Shown: piece by piece, positions 1 to 9,644 of the stretch | Position numbering within the stretch: position 1 is the stretch's first letter | How the letters are laid out: every line of letters begins with the position of its first letter | DNA from: Calliopsis andreniformis | Taxonomy: Eukaryota; Arthropoda; Insecta; Hymenoptera; Andrenidae | Assembly: GCF_051401765.1 (NCBI RefSeq) | Contig: NW_027480531.1 | Coordinates: 930,001 to 994,000, forward strand | Direction: 5' to 3' | Length of the DNA: 64,000 nucleotides | Position numbers and translations under genes: made by a program | Notes under the pieces: model-generated | Seen by the model: only the letters and a program-made list of their open reading frames with translations | Databases searched by the model: none | Told to the model about the DNA's origin: nothing

Positions 1-2412
1 TGAGGATTCAGGATTGAGGTTAGAGGACTGAGGATTGAGGATTGAGGATTCAGGCTTGAGGACTGAGGCTTGAGGATTGAAGATTGAGGATTGAGGATTG
101 AGGATGAGGGCTGAGGGTTGAGGATTGAGGCTTGAGGACTGAGGACTGAGGATTGAGGATTGAGAGTTGAGGATTGAGGATTGAAGATTGGAGATTGAGG
201 ATTGGGTATTGAGGATTAAGGATTAAGTATTGAAGATTGAGGATTTGGGACTGAGGATTGAAGATTGAGGATTGAGGATTGAGGATTGAAGATTGGTTAT
301 TGAGGATTGAAGATTGAGGATCGAGGATTGAGGATTGAGGATTGAGGATTGAGGATTGAGGATTGATGATTGAATATTGAAGACTGAGTGTTGAGGGTTG
401 AGTGATGAGAATTGATGTTTGTGGGTAGAGATTTGAAGATTGCAGATTGAGTATTGAGTATTGAAATGTGTGAATTGATGATATTCTATTGAGGATTGAG
501 GATTGACAACTGATTGTTGAGGACTGAGGGCTGATGGTTGAGGATTCAGGATTGAGGATTCAGGATTGAGGTTTGAGGACTGAGGATTAAGGATTGAGGA
601 CTGAGGAATGAGGATTGAAGATCGAGGATTGGGTATTGAGGATTGCGGATTGAAGGTTGAGGATTGGGGATTGAGGATTGACGATTGAGGATTGAGCATT
701 GAGGACTGAGTATTGGGGATTGAGCATTGAAGATTGAGTATTGATTATTGAAGATTGAGGATTGAGGATTGAGGATTGACGATTGAGTATTGAGGATTGA
801 AGATTGAGGATTGAGGGTTGAGGATTGAAGATAGGACTGAGTGTTGAGGGTTGAGTGATGAGAATTGATGTTTGTGGATTGAGATTTGAAGATTGAAGAA
901 TGGGGATCGAGTATTGAAAACTGTGAATTGAGGATATTCTATTGAGGATTGAGGATTGACAATTGATTGTTGAGGACTGAGGGCTGAAGGTTGAGGATTC
1001 AGGATTGAGGATTCGGGATAGAGGTTTGAGGACTGAGGATTGAGGGTTGAGGATTGAGGATTGAGGATTGACGCTTGAGGATTGAGGGTTGAGGATGGAG
1101 GATTGAAGAGAGAGGACTGAGTGTTGAGGGTTGAGTGTTGAGAATTGATGTTTGAGGATTGAGATTTGATTATTGAACATTGTGGATTGCGTATTGAAAC
1201 ATGAGAATTCAGGATATTACCTTGAGTATTGAGAATTGAAGATTGATGATTGAGTATTGAGGATTGATGGTTGATTGTTGAGTGTTGAATATTGAGGATT
1301 GAGGATTGAGCATTGAGGATTGAGGATTGAGGATTGAAGATTGAGTATTGATGATTGAAGATGGGAGGATTGAGGATGGGGGGTTGCGGATTGAGGACGA
1401 CGACTGACGGTTGAGGATTGAGGTTTGAGTATTGAGGGTTGGGTGAGTATTGAGGGTTGAAGATTGAGGATTTAGGATTGAGGGTTGAGGATTGAGCATT
1501 GAGGATTGAGGATTGAAGATTGAGTGTTGAGGATTGAAGATTGAGGATTGAGGATTGAGGATTGAGGATTGAGGATTGAAGATTGAGGATTGGGTATTGC
1601 GGATTGAACATTGAGGATTGAGGATTGAGAATTGAGGATTGAGGATTGAGGACAGAAGATTGAATATTGATGATTGAAGGTTGAGGATTGAGGATTGATG
1701 GTTGTGGATTGAGGACGAGGACTGAGGGACGAGTATTGCTGTTTGAGGTCTGACGGTTGAGGATTGCGGATAGAGAATTGAGGACTGAGGATTGAGGATT
1801 GAAGATTGAGGATTGAGGATTGAGGATTGAGGATTGAGGATTGAAGATTGAGGATTGTGGACTGAGTGTTGAGGGTTGAGTGATGAGAATCGACGTTTGT
1901 GAATACAGATTTGAAGATTGCAGGTTGATTATTGAGTATCGAAACCTGTGAATTGAGGATATTCTATTGAGGATTGAGGATTGAAAACTGATTGTTGAGG
2001 ACTGAGGGCTGAATATTGAGGATTCAGGATTGAGGATTCAGGATTGAGGTTTGAGGTTTGAGAATTGAGGATTGAGGATTGAGGATTGAAGATTGAGGAT
2101 TGGGTACTGAGGATTGAAGAATGAGGATTGAGGATTGAGGATTGAGGATTGAGGATTGAGGATTGAATATTGAGGGTTGAGGATTGAAGATTGACGATTG
2201 AGGATTGAGGATTGAGGACTGAGGATTGAGGATTGAGGGTTGAGGATTGTGGATTGAGAATTCAAGATTGAGTATTGAGGATTGAAGATAGACGATTGAG
2301 GCTTGAGAATTGAGGATTGAGAATTGAGGACTGAGGATTGAAGATTGAGCATTGAAGATTGTGGATTGAGGATTGAGGATTGAGGATTGAGGATTGAAGA
2401 TTGAGGATTGTG
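1..2412. repeat. Lead-in segment, diverged family-B-like mosaic
   Basis: The first 210 bases closely match the sequence after the iota landmark of family B (28,744 onward), including the paired GGCTTGAGGACTGAGGCTTG units. Bases near 667-780 match 30,003-30,070, with the recurring GAGCATT and GAGTATTGGGG units. The stretch at 1,010-1,130 resembles the eta-to-theta interval near 28.2-28.3 kb. Landmark cores lie at 481 (alpha), 934 (zeta-like), 1,214 (theta-like, reading ATATTACC) and 1,959 (gamma). Spacings and single bases differ from the tidy B copies downstream, so this looks like an older or rearranged B-type edge. The change to family A falls around 1.9-2.4 kb. Confidence 0.75.
403..563. 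repeat. Landmark subtype alpha (first copy)
   Basis: Diverged heptamer segment with core ATATTCTATT at 481, marked by GTGGGTAGAG and AAATGTGTGAATTGATG. Other cores of this subtype lie at 3,120, 10,352, 26,029, 38,336 and 52,341. It is the first landmark of each family B copy and also occurs in A1 and A2, so it links the two families. Confidence 0.88.
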
Positions 2413-2433
2413 GACTGAGTGTTGAGGGTTGAG

Positions 2434-2595
2434 TGATGAGAATTGACGTTTGTGAATAGAGATTTGAAGACTGCAGGTTGATTATTGAGTATTGAAACCT
2501 GTGAATTGAGGATATTCTATTAAGGATTGAGGATTGACAACTGATTGTTGAGGACTGAGGGCTGAAGATTGAGGATTCAGGATTGAGGATTCAGG
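2434..2595. repeat. Landmark subtype gamma (typical copy)
   Basis: Marked by TTGACGTTTGTGAATAGAG, GCAGGTTGATTATTG and GAAACCTGTG. Cores lie at 1,959, 2,512, 6,956, 9,744, 13,545, 16,835, 20,510, 24,569, 30,570, 35,207, 49,212 and 56,882. The copies at 35,207 and 49,212 share a GATGTTC core instead of GATATTC. The copies at 6,956, 13,545, 20,510 and 24,569 share GACCACAGG instead of GACTGCAGG. These shared changes give a small family tree. Confidence 0.88.
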
Positions 2596-2760
2596 ATTGA
2601 GGTTAGAGAACTGAGGATTGAGGGTTGAGGATTGAGGACTGAGGATTGAGGATTGAGGATTGAAGATTGAGGATTGGGTATTGAGGATTGAACATTGAGG
2701 ATTGAGGATTGAGTATTGAGGATTGAATATTGATGATTGAAGATTGAGGATCGAGGATTG

Positions 2761-2820
2761 AGGGTTGTGGATTGAGGACGAGGACTGAGGGTTGAGTATT
2801 GATGTTTGAGGTCTGAGGAT
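2761..2820. repeat. Minor landmark with phase-slip unit (typical copy)
   Basis: A second recurring segment reads GGGTTGTGGATTGAGGACGA and continues GGACTGAGGGTTGAG, then TATTGATGTTTGAGGTCTG. It holds a 6-bp unit (GAGGAC) between 7-bp units, so the heptamer phase shifts by one base here. By eye it follows most major landmarks by 100 to 400 bp; examples start near 3,285, 4,326, 7,312, 8,725, 10,517 and 27,060. It supplies much of the sparse CpG in the window. Confidence 0.8.
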
Positions 2821-4061
2821 TGAGGATTGAGGATTGAGAATTGCGGATTGAGGCTTGAGGATAGAAGATTGAGGATTGGGTGTTGAGGATTGAAGAATGA
2901 GGATTGATGATTGGGGATTGAGGATTGAAGATTGGTTATTGAGGATTGAAGATTGAGGATCGAGGATTGAGGATTGAGGATTGAGGATTGAGGATTGAGG
3001 ATTGATGATTGAATATTGAAGACTGAGTGTTGAGGGTTGAGTGATGAGAATTGATGTTTGTGGGTAGAGATTTGAAGATTGCAGATTGAGTATTGAGTAT
3101 TGAAATGTGTGAATTGATGATATTCTATTGAGGATTGAGGATTGACAACTGATTGTTGAGGACTGAGGGCTGATGGTTGAGGATTCAGGATTGAGGATTC
3201 AGGATTGAGGTTTGAGGACTGAGGATTGAGGATTGAGGATTGAGGATTGAGGATTGAGAATTGAAGATTGAGGAATGAGGATTGAGTGTTGTGGATTGAG
3301 GACGAGGACTGAGGGTTGAGTATTGATGTTTGAGGTCTGAGGATTGAGGATTGAGGTTTGAGAATTGAGGATTGAGGATTGAGGATTGAAGATTGAGGAT
3401 AGGGTACTGAGGATTGAAGAATGAGGATTGAGGATTGAGGATTGAGTATTGAGGATTGAAGATTGAGTATTGAGGATTGAAGATTGACGATTGAGGATTG
3501 AGTATTGAAGATTGAGGATTTGGGACTGAGGATTGAAGTTTGAGGATTGAGGATTGAGGATTGAGGATTGAGGATTGGGTATTGAGGATTGAAGAATGAG
3601 GATTGAGGATTGAGGATTGAGGATTGAGGATTGAATATTGAGGGTTGAGGATTGAAGATTGACGATTGAGGATTTGGGAATGGGGATTGAAGATTGAGGA
3701 TTGAGGATTGAGGATTGAGGATTCAGGATTGAGGATTGAGGATTGAAGATTGAGGATTGGGTATTGAGGATTGAAGAATGAGGATTGAGGATTGAGGATT
3801 GAGGATTGAGGATTGAATATTGAGGGTTGAGGATTGAAGATTGACGATTGAGGATTGGGGATTGAGGACTGAGGATTGAGGATTGAGGGTTGAGGATTGA
3901 AGATTGAGTATTGAGGATTGAAGATTGAGGATTGAGGATTGAGGATTGAGGATTGAGGATTGAAGATTGAGTATTGAGGATTGAAGATTAAGATTGAGGA
4001 TTGAGGATTGAGGATTGAGGATTGAAGATTGAGGATTGGGGACTGAGTATTAATGGTTGAG

Positions 4062-4223
4062 TGATGAGAATTGATGTTTGTGGATAGAGATCTGAAGATT
4101 GCAGATTGAGTATTGAGTATTGAAAACTGTGAATTGAGGATATTCTATTGAGGATTGAGGATTGACAACTGATTGTTGAGGGCTCAGGGCTGAAGATTGA
4201 GGATTCAGGATTGAGGATTCAGG
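4062..4223. repeat. Landmark subtype beta (typical copy)
   Basis: The most frequent subtype, marked by GAGATCTGAAG, GAAAACTGTGAATTGAGG and GGACTCAGGGC (this copy reads GGGCTCAGGGC). Cores lie at 4,140, 8,137, 14,921, 17,750, 21,886, 31,953, 33,469, 36,170, 37,756, 46,042, 47,481, 50,175, 51,761, 58,209, 59,173, 60,633 and 61,970. Split into 7-bp steps it stays in phase throughout: TGAGTGA, TGAGAAT, TGATGTT, TGTGGAT, AGAGATC and so on. Confidence 0.88.
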
Positions 4224-4823
4224 ATTGAGGTTTGAGGACTGAGGATTGAGGATTGGGTATTGGGGATTGAGGATTGAGTATTGAGGGTTGAATATTGATG
4301 AATGAAGGTTGAGGATTGAAGATTGAGGGTTGTGGATTGAGGACGAGGACTGAGGGTTGGGTATTGATGCTTGAGGTCTGAGGGTTGAGGATTGAGGATT
4401 GCGAATTGAGGATTGAGGAATGAGGATTGAAGATTGAGGATTGGGTATTGAGGATTGAAGAATGAGGATTGAGGATTGAGGACTGAGGATTGAGGATTGA
4501 AGATAGAGTACTGTGGATTGAAGGTTGAGGATTGAGAATTGAGGATTGAGGATTGAGGATTGAAGATTGAGTATTGAGGATTGAAGATTGAGGATTGAGG
4601 ATTGAGGATTGAGGATTGAGGATTGAGGATTGAAGGCTGAGGATCGAAGATGGAGTATAGAGGATTGAAGATTGACGATTGAGGATTGAGAATTGAGGAT
4701 TGAGTATTGAGGATTGAGGATTGAAGATTGAGCATTGAGGATTGAAGGTTGAGGATTGAGGATCGAGGATTGAGGATTGAGGATTGAATATTGAGGATTG
4801 GGGACTGAGCGTTGAGGATTGAG

Positions 4824-4985
4824 TGATGAGAATTGATGTTTGTGGATAGAGATTTGAAGATTGCAGATTGAGCATTGAGTATTGAAAACTGTGAATTGGT
4901 GATATTCTATTGAGGATTGAGGATTGACAACTGATTGTTGAGGACTGAGGGCTGAAGATTGAGGATTCAGGATTGAGGATTCAGG
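4824..4985. repeat. Landmark subtype delta (first copy)
   Basis: Marked by GAGCGTTGAGG, GAGCATTGAG and GAATTGGTGATATTC, and followed by GATTGATGTTCGAGG. Cores lie at 4,902, 18,512 and 22,648, with a beta/delta hybrid at 11,456. Found only in family A, always 580 bp before epsilon. Confidence 0.88.
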
Positions 4986-5403
4986 ATTGATGTTCGAGGA
5001 CTGAGGATTGAGGATTGAAGATTGAGTATGGAGGATTGAAGATTGAGGATTGAGGATTGAGGATTGTGAATTGAGGAATGAGGATGAGGGCTGAGGCTTG
5101 AGGATTGAGGTTTGAGGATTGAGGACTGAGGATTGAGGATTGAGGACTGAAGATTGAGGATTGGGTATTGAGGATTGAAGAATGAGGATTGAGGATTGAG
5201 GATTGAGGATTGAGGGTTGAGGATTGAAGATTGAGTATTGAGGATTGAAGATTGACGATTGTGGATTGAGAATTGAGGATTGAGAATCGAGGACTGAGGA
5301 TTGAAGATGGAGCATTGAGGTTTGAAGGTTGAGGATTGAGGATTGAGGATTGAGGATTGAGGATTGAATATTGAGGATTGGGGACTGAGTGTTGAGGGTT
5401 GAG

Positions 5404-5565
5404 TGATGAGAATTGATGTTTGTGTATAGAGATTTCAAGATTTCAGATTGAGTATTGTGTATTGAAAACTGTGAATTGTTGATATTCTATTGAGGATTGA
5501 GGATTGACAACTGACTGTTGAGGACTGAGGGCTGAAGATTGAGGATTCAGGATTGAGGATTCGGG
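5404..5565. repeat. Landmark subtype epsilon (first copy)
   Basis: Marked by GTGTATAGAGATTTCAAG, GTATTGTGTATTG and GAATTGTTGATATTC. Cores lie at 5,482, 12,036, 19,092 and 23,228. Found only in family A. It is followed by one of the longest plain heptamer runs (5,564-5,635; 12,118-12,189; 19,174-19,246; 23,311-23,402). Confidence 0.88.
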
Positions 5566-8500
5566 ATTGAGGATTGAGGATTGAGGATTGAGGATTGAGG
5601 ATTGAGGATTGAGGATTGAGGATTGAGGATTGAGGTTTCAAGATTGAGGATTGAGGGTTGAGGATTGAGGATGGAAGATAGAGTATTGAGGATTGAAGAT
5701 TGAGGATTGAGGATTGAGGATTGAGGATTGAGGAATGAGGATTGAAGATTGAGTATTGAGGATTGAAGATTGAGGTTTGAGGACTGAGGATTGAGAATTG
5801 AGGATTGAGGATTGAGGATCGAGGATTGAGGATTGAGGATTGAGGATTGAGAATTGAGGGATGAGGATGAGGGCTGAGGGTTGAGGATTGAGGTTTGAGG
5901 ACTGAGGACTGAGGATTGAGGATTGAGGATTGAGGATTGAAGATTGAGGATTGGGTATTGAGGATTGAAGAATGAGGATTGAGGATTGAGGATTGAGGAT
6001 TGAGGATTGAAGATTGAGTATTGAGGATTGAAGATTGACGATTGAGGATTGAGAATTGAGGATTGAGAATTGAGGACTGAGGATTGAAGATAGAGCATTG
6101 AGGATTGAAGGTTGAGGATTGAGGATTGAGGTTTGTGGATTCGGGATTGAGGATTGAGGATTTAGGATTGAGGATTGAGGATTGAGGATAGAGGATTGAG
6201 GATTGAAGGTTGAATATTGATGAATGAAGATTGAGGATTGAGGGTTGAGGGTTGTGGATTGAGGACGAGGTCTGAGGGTTGGGTATTGATGCTTGAGGTC
6301 TGAGGATTGAGGATTGAGGACTGCGAATTGATGATTGAGGATTGAGGATTGAGGATTGAGGATTGCGGATTGAGGATTGAGGATTGAAGATTGAGGATTG
6401 AGGGTTGAGGATTGAGGATTGAAGATAGAGTATTGAGGATTGAAGATTGAGGATTGAGGATTGAGGATTGAGGATTGAGGATTGAAGATTGAGGATTGAG
6501 GATTGAAGATTGAGGTTTGAGGACTGAGGATTGAGAATTGAGGATTGAGGATTGAGGATCGAGGATTTAGGATTGAGGATTGAGGATTGAGAATTGAGGG
6601 ATGAGGATGAGGGCTGAGGGTTGAGGATTGAGGTTTGAGGACTGAGGAATGAGGATTGAGGATTGAGGATTGAGGATTGAAGATTGAGGATTGGGTATTG
6701 AGGATTGAAGAATGAGGATTGAGGATTGAGGATTGTGGATTGAGAATTGAAGATTGAGTATTGAGGATTGAAGATAGACGATTGAGGCTTGAGAATTGAG
6801 GATTGAGAATTGAGGACTGAGGATTGAAGAATGAGCATTGAAGATTGAGGATTGTGGACTGAGTGTTGAGGGTTGAGTGATGAGAATTGACGTTTGTGAA
6901 TAGAGATTTGAAGACCACAGGTTGATTATTGAGTATTGAAACCTGTGAATTGAGGATATTCTATTGAGGATTGAGGATTGACAACTGATTGTTGAGGACT
7001 GAGGTCTGAAGATTGAGGATTCAGGATTGAGGATTCAGGATTGAGGTTAGAGAACTGAGGATTGAGGGTTGAGGATTGAGGACTGAGGATTGAGGATTGA
7101 GGATTGAAGATTGAGGATTGGGTATTGAGGATTGAACATTGAGGATTGATGATTGAGTATTGAGGATTGAAGATAGACGATTGAGGCTTGAGAATTGAGG
7201 ATCGAGGATTGAGGATTGAGGATTGAGGATTGAGGATTGAGGATTGAGGATTGAGGATTGAGGATTGAGAATTGAGGATTGAGAATTGAAGATTGAGGAA
7301 TGAGGATTGAGGGTTGTGGATTGAGGACGAGGACTGAGGGTTGAGTATTGATGTTTGAGGTCTGAGGATTGAGGATTGAGGTTTGAGAATTGAGGATTGA
7401 GGATTGAGGATTGAAGATTGAGGATAGGGTACTGAGGATTGAAGAATGAGGATTGAGGATTGAGGATTGAGTATTGAGGATTGAAGATTGAGTATTGAGG
7501 ATTGAAGATTGAGGATTGAGGATTGAGTATTGAAGATTGAGGATTTGGGACTGAGGATTGAAGATTGAGGATTGAGGATTGAGGATTGAGGATTGAGGAT
7601 TGGGTATTGAGGATTGAAGAATGAGGATTGAGGATTGAGGATTGAGGGTTGAGGATTGAAGATTGAAGATTGAGGATTTGGGAATGAGGATTGAAGGTTG
7701 AGGATTGAGGATTGAGGATTGAGGATTCAGGATTGAGGATTGAGGATTGAAGATTGAGGATTGGGTATTGAGGATTGAAGAATGAGGATTGAGGATTGAG
7801 GATTGAGGATTGAGGATTGAATATTGAGGGTTGAGGATTGAAGATTGACGATTGAGGATTGAGGATTGAGGACTGAGGATTGAGGATTGAGGGTTGAGTA
7901 TTGAAGATTGAGTATTGAGGATTGAAGATTGAGGATTGAGGATTGAGGATTGAGGATTGAGGATTGAAGATTGAGTATTGAGGATTGAAGATTAAGATTG
8001 AGGATTGAGGATTGAGGATTGAAGATTGAGGATTGGGGACTGAGTATTGATGGTTGAGTGATGAGAATTGATGTTTGTGGATAGAGATCTGAAGATTGCA
8101 GATTGAGTATTGAGTATTGAAAACTGTGAATTGAGGATATTCTATTGAGGATTGAGGATTGACAACTGATTGTTGAGGACTCAGGGCTGAAGATTGAGGA
8201 TTCAGGATTGAGGATTCAGGATTGAGGTTTGAGGACTGAGGATTGAGGATTGGGTATTGGGGATTGAGGATTGAGGATTGAGGGTTGGGGATTGAGGATT
8301 GAGGATTGAGGATTGAAGATTGAATATCAATGATTGAAGATTGAGGATTGAGGATTTAGGGTTGTGGATTGAGGACGAGGTCTGAGGGCTGAGTATAGAT
8401 GTTTGAAGTCTGAGGATTGAGGATCGAGGATTGAGAATTGAGGATTGAGGATTGAGGATTGAAGATTGAGGATTGGGTGTTGAGGATTGAAGAATGAGGA

Positions 8501-9644
8501 TTGAGGATTGGGGATTGAGGATTGAAGATTGGTTATTGAGGATTGAAGATTGAGGATCGAGGATTGAGGATTGAGGATTGAGGATTGAGGATTGAGGATT
8601 GAGGATTGAGGATTGAGGATTGAGGATTGAGGATTGGGTATTGAGGATTGAACATTGAGGATTGATGATTGAGTATTGAGGATTGAATATTGATGATTGA
8701 AGATTGAGGATCGAGGATTGAGGGTTGTGGATTGAGGACGAGGACTGAGGGTTGAGTATTGATGTTTGAGGTCTGAGGATTCAGGATTGAGGATTGAGAA
8801 TTGCGGCTTGAGGCTTGAGGATAGAAGATTGAGGATTGGGTGTTGAGGATTGAAGAATGAGGATTGAGGATTGGGGATTGAGGATTGAAGATTGGTTATT
8901 GAGGATTGAAGATTGAGGATCGAGGATTGAGGATTGAGGGTTGAGGATTGAGGACTGAGGATTGAGGATTGAGGATTGAAGATTGAGGATTGGGTATTGA
9001 GGATTGAACATTGAGGATTGATGATTGAGTATTGAGGATTGAATATTGATGATTGAAGATTGAGGATCGAGGATTGAGGGTTGTGGATTGAGGACGAGGA
9101 CTGAGGGTTGAGTATTGATGTCTGAGGTCTGAGGATTCAGGATTGAGGATTGAGAATTGCGGCTTGAGGCTTGAGGATAGAAGATTGAGGATTGGGTGTT
9201 GAGGATTGAAGAATGAGGATTGAGGATTGAGGATTGAGTATTGAGGATTGAAGATTGAGTATTGAGGATTGAAGATTGAGGATTGAGGATTGAGTATTGA
9301 AGATTGAGGATTTGGGACTGAGGATTGAAGATTGAGGATTGAGGATTGAGGATTGAGGATTGAGGATTGGGTATTGAGGATTGAAGAATGAGGATTGAGG
9401 ATTGAGGATTGAGGATTGAGGATAGAAGATTGAGGATTGGGTATTGAGGATTGAAGTATGAGGATTGAGGATTGAGGATTGTGGATTGAGAATTCAAGAT
9501 TGAGTATTGAGGATTGAAGCTAGACGATTGAGGCTTGAGAATTGAGGATTGAGAATTGAGGACTGAGGATTGAAGATTGAGCATTGAAGATTGTGGATTG
9601 AGGATTGAGGATTGAGGATTGAGGATTGAAGATTGAGGATTGTG

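Larger units (their letters stand above)
2413..9644. repeat. Family A higher-order repeat, copy A1
   Basis: Landmark order by core position is gamma 2,512, alpha 3,120, beta 4,140, delta 4,902, epsilon 5,482, gamma 6,956, beta 8,137. The next gamma, at 9,744, opens copy A2, so the period is 7,232 bp. The gamma-to-alpha spacing of 608 bp is the same in A1 and A2, as is the delta-to-epsilon spacing of 580 bp. The gamma-to-beta interval (6,956 to 8,137) is 1,181 bp here but 1,376 bp in A2 and A3, because a segment is missing near 7.16-7.20 kb. The gamma at 6,956 carries the marker GACCACAGG shared with 13,545, 20,510 and 24,569. Confidence 0.88.

Noticed and set aside
403..563. Landmarks as remnants of an inserted transposon or a gene exon
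   Set aside because: They parse as phased heptamers from end to end, have no terminal inverted repeats or target-site duplications, and show no similarity that I recognise to an element.
8354..8360. Interstitial telomere track
   Set aside because: Only isolated single TTTAGGG units occur; there is no run of two or more.
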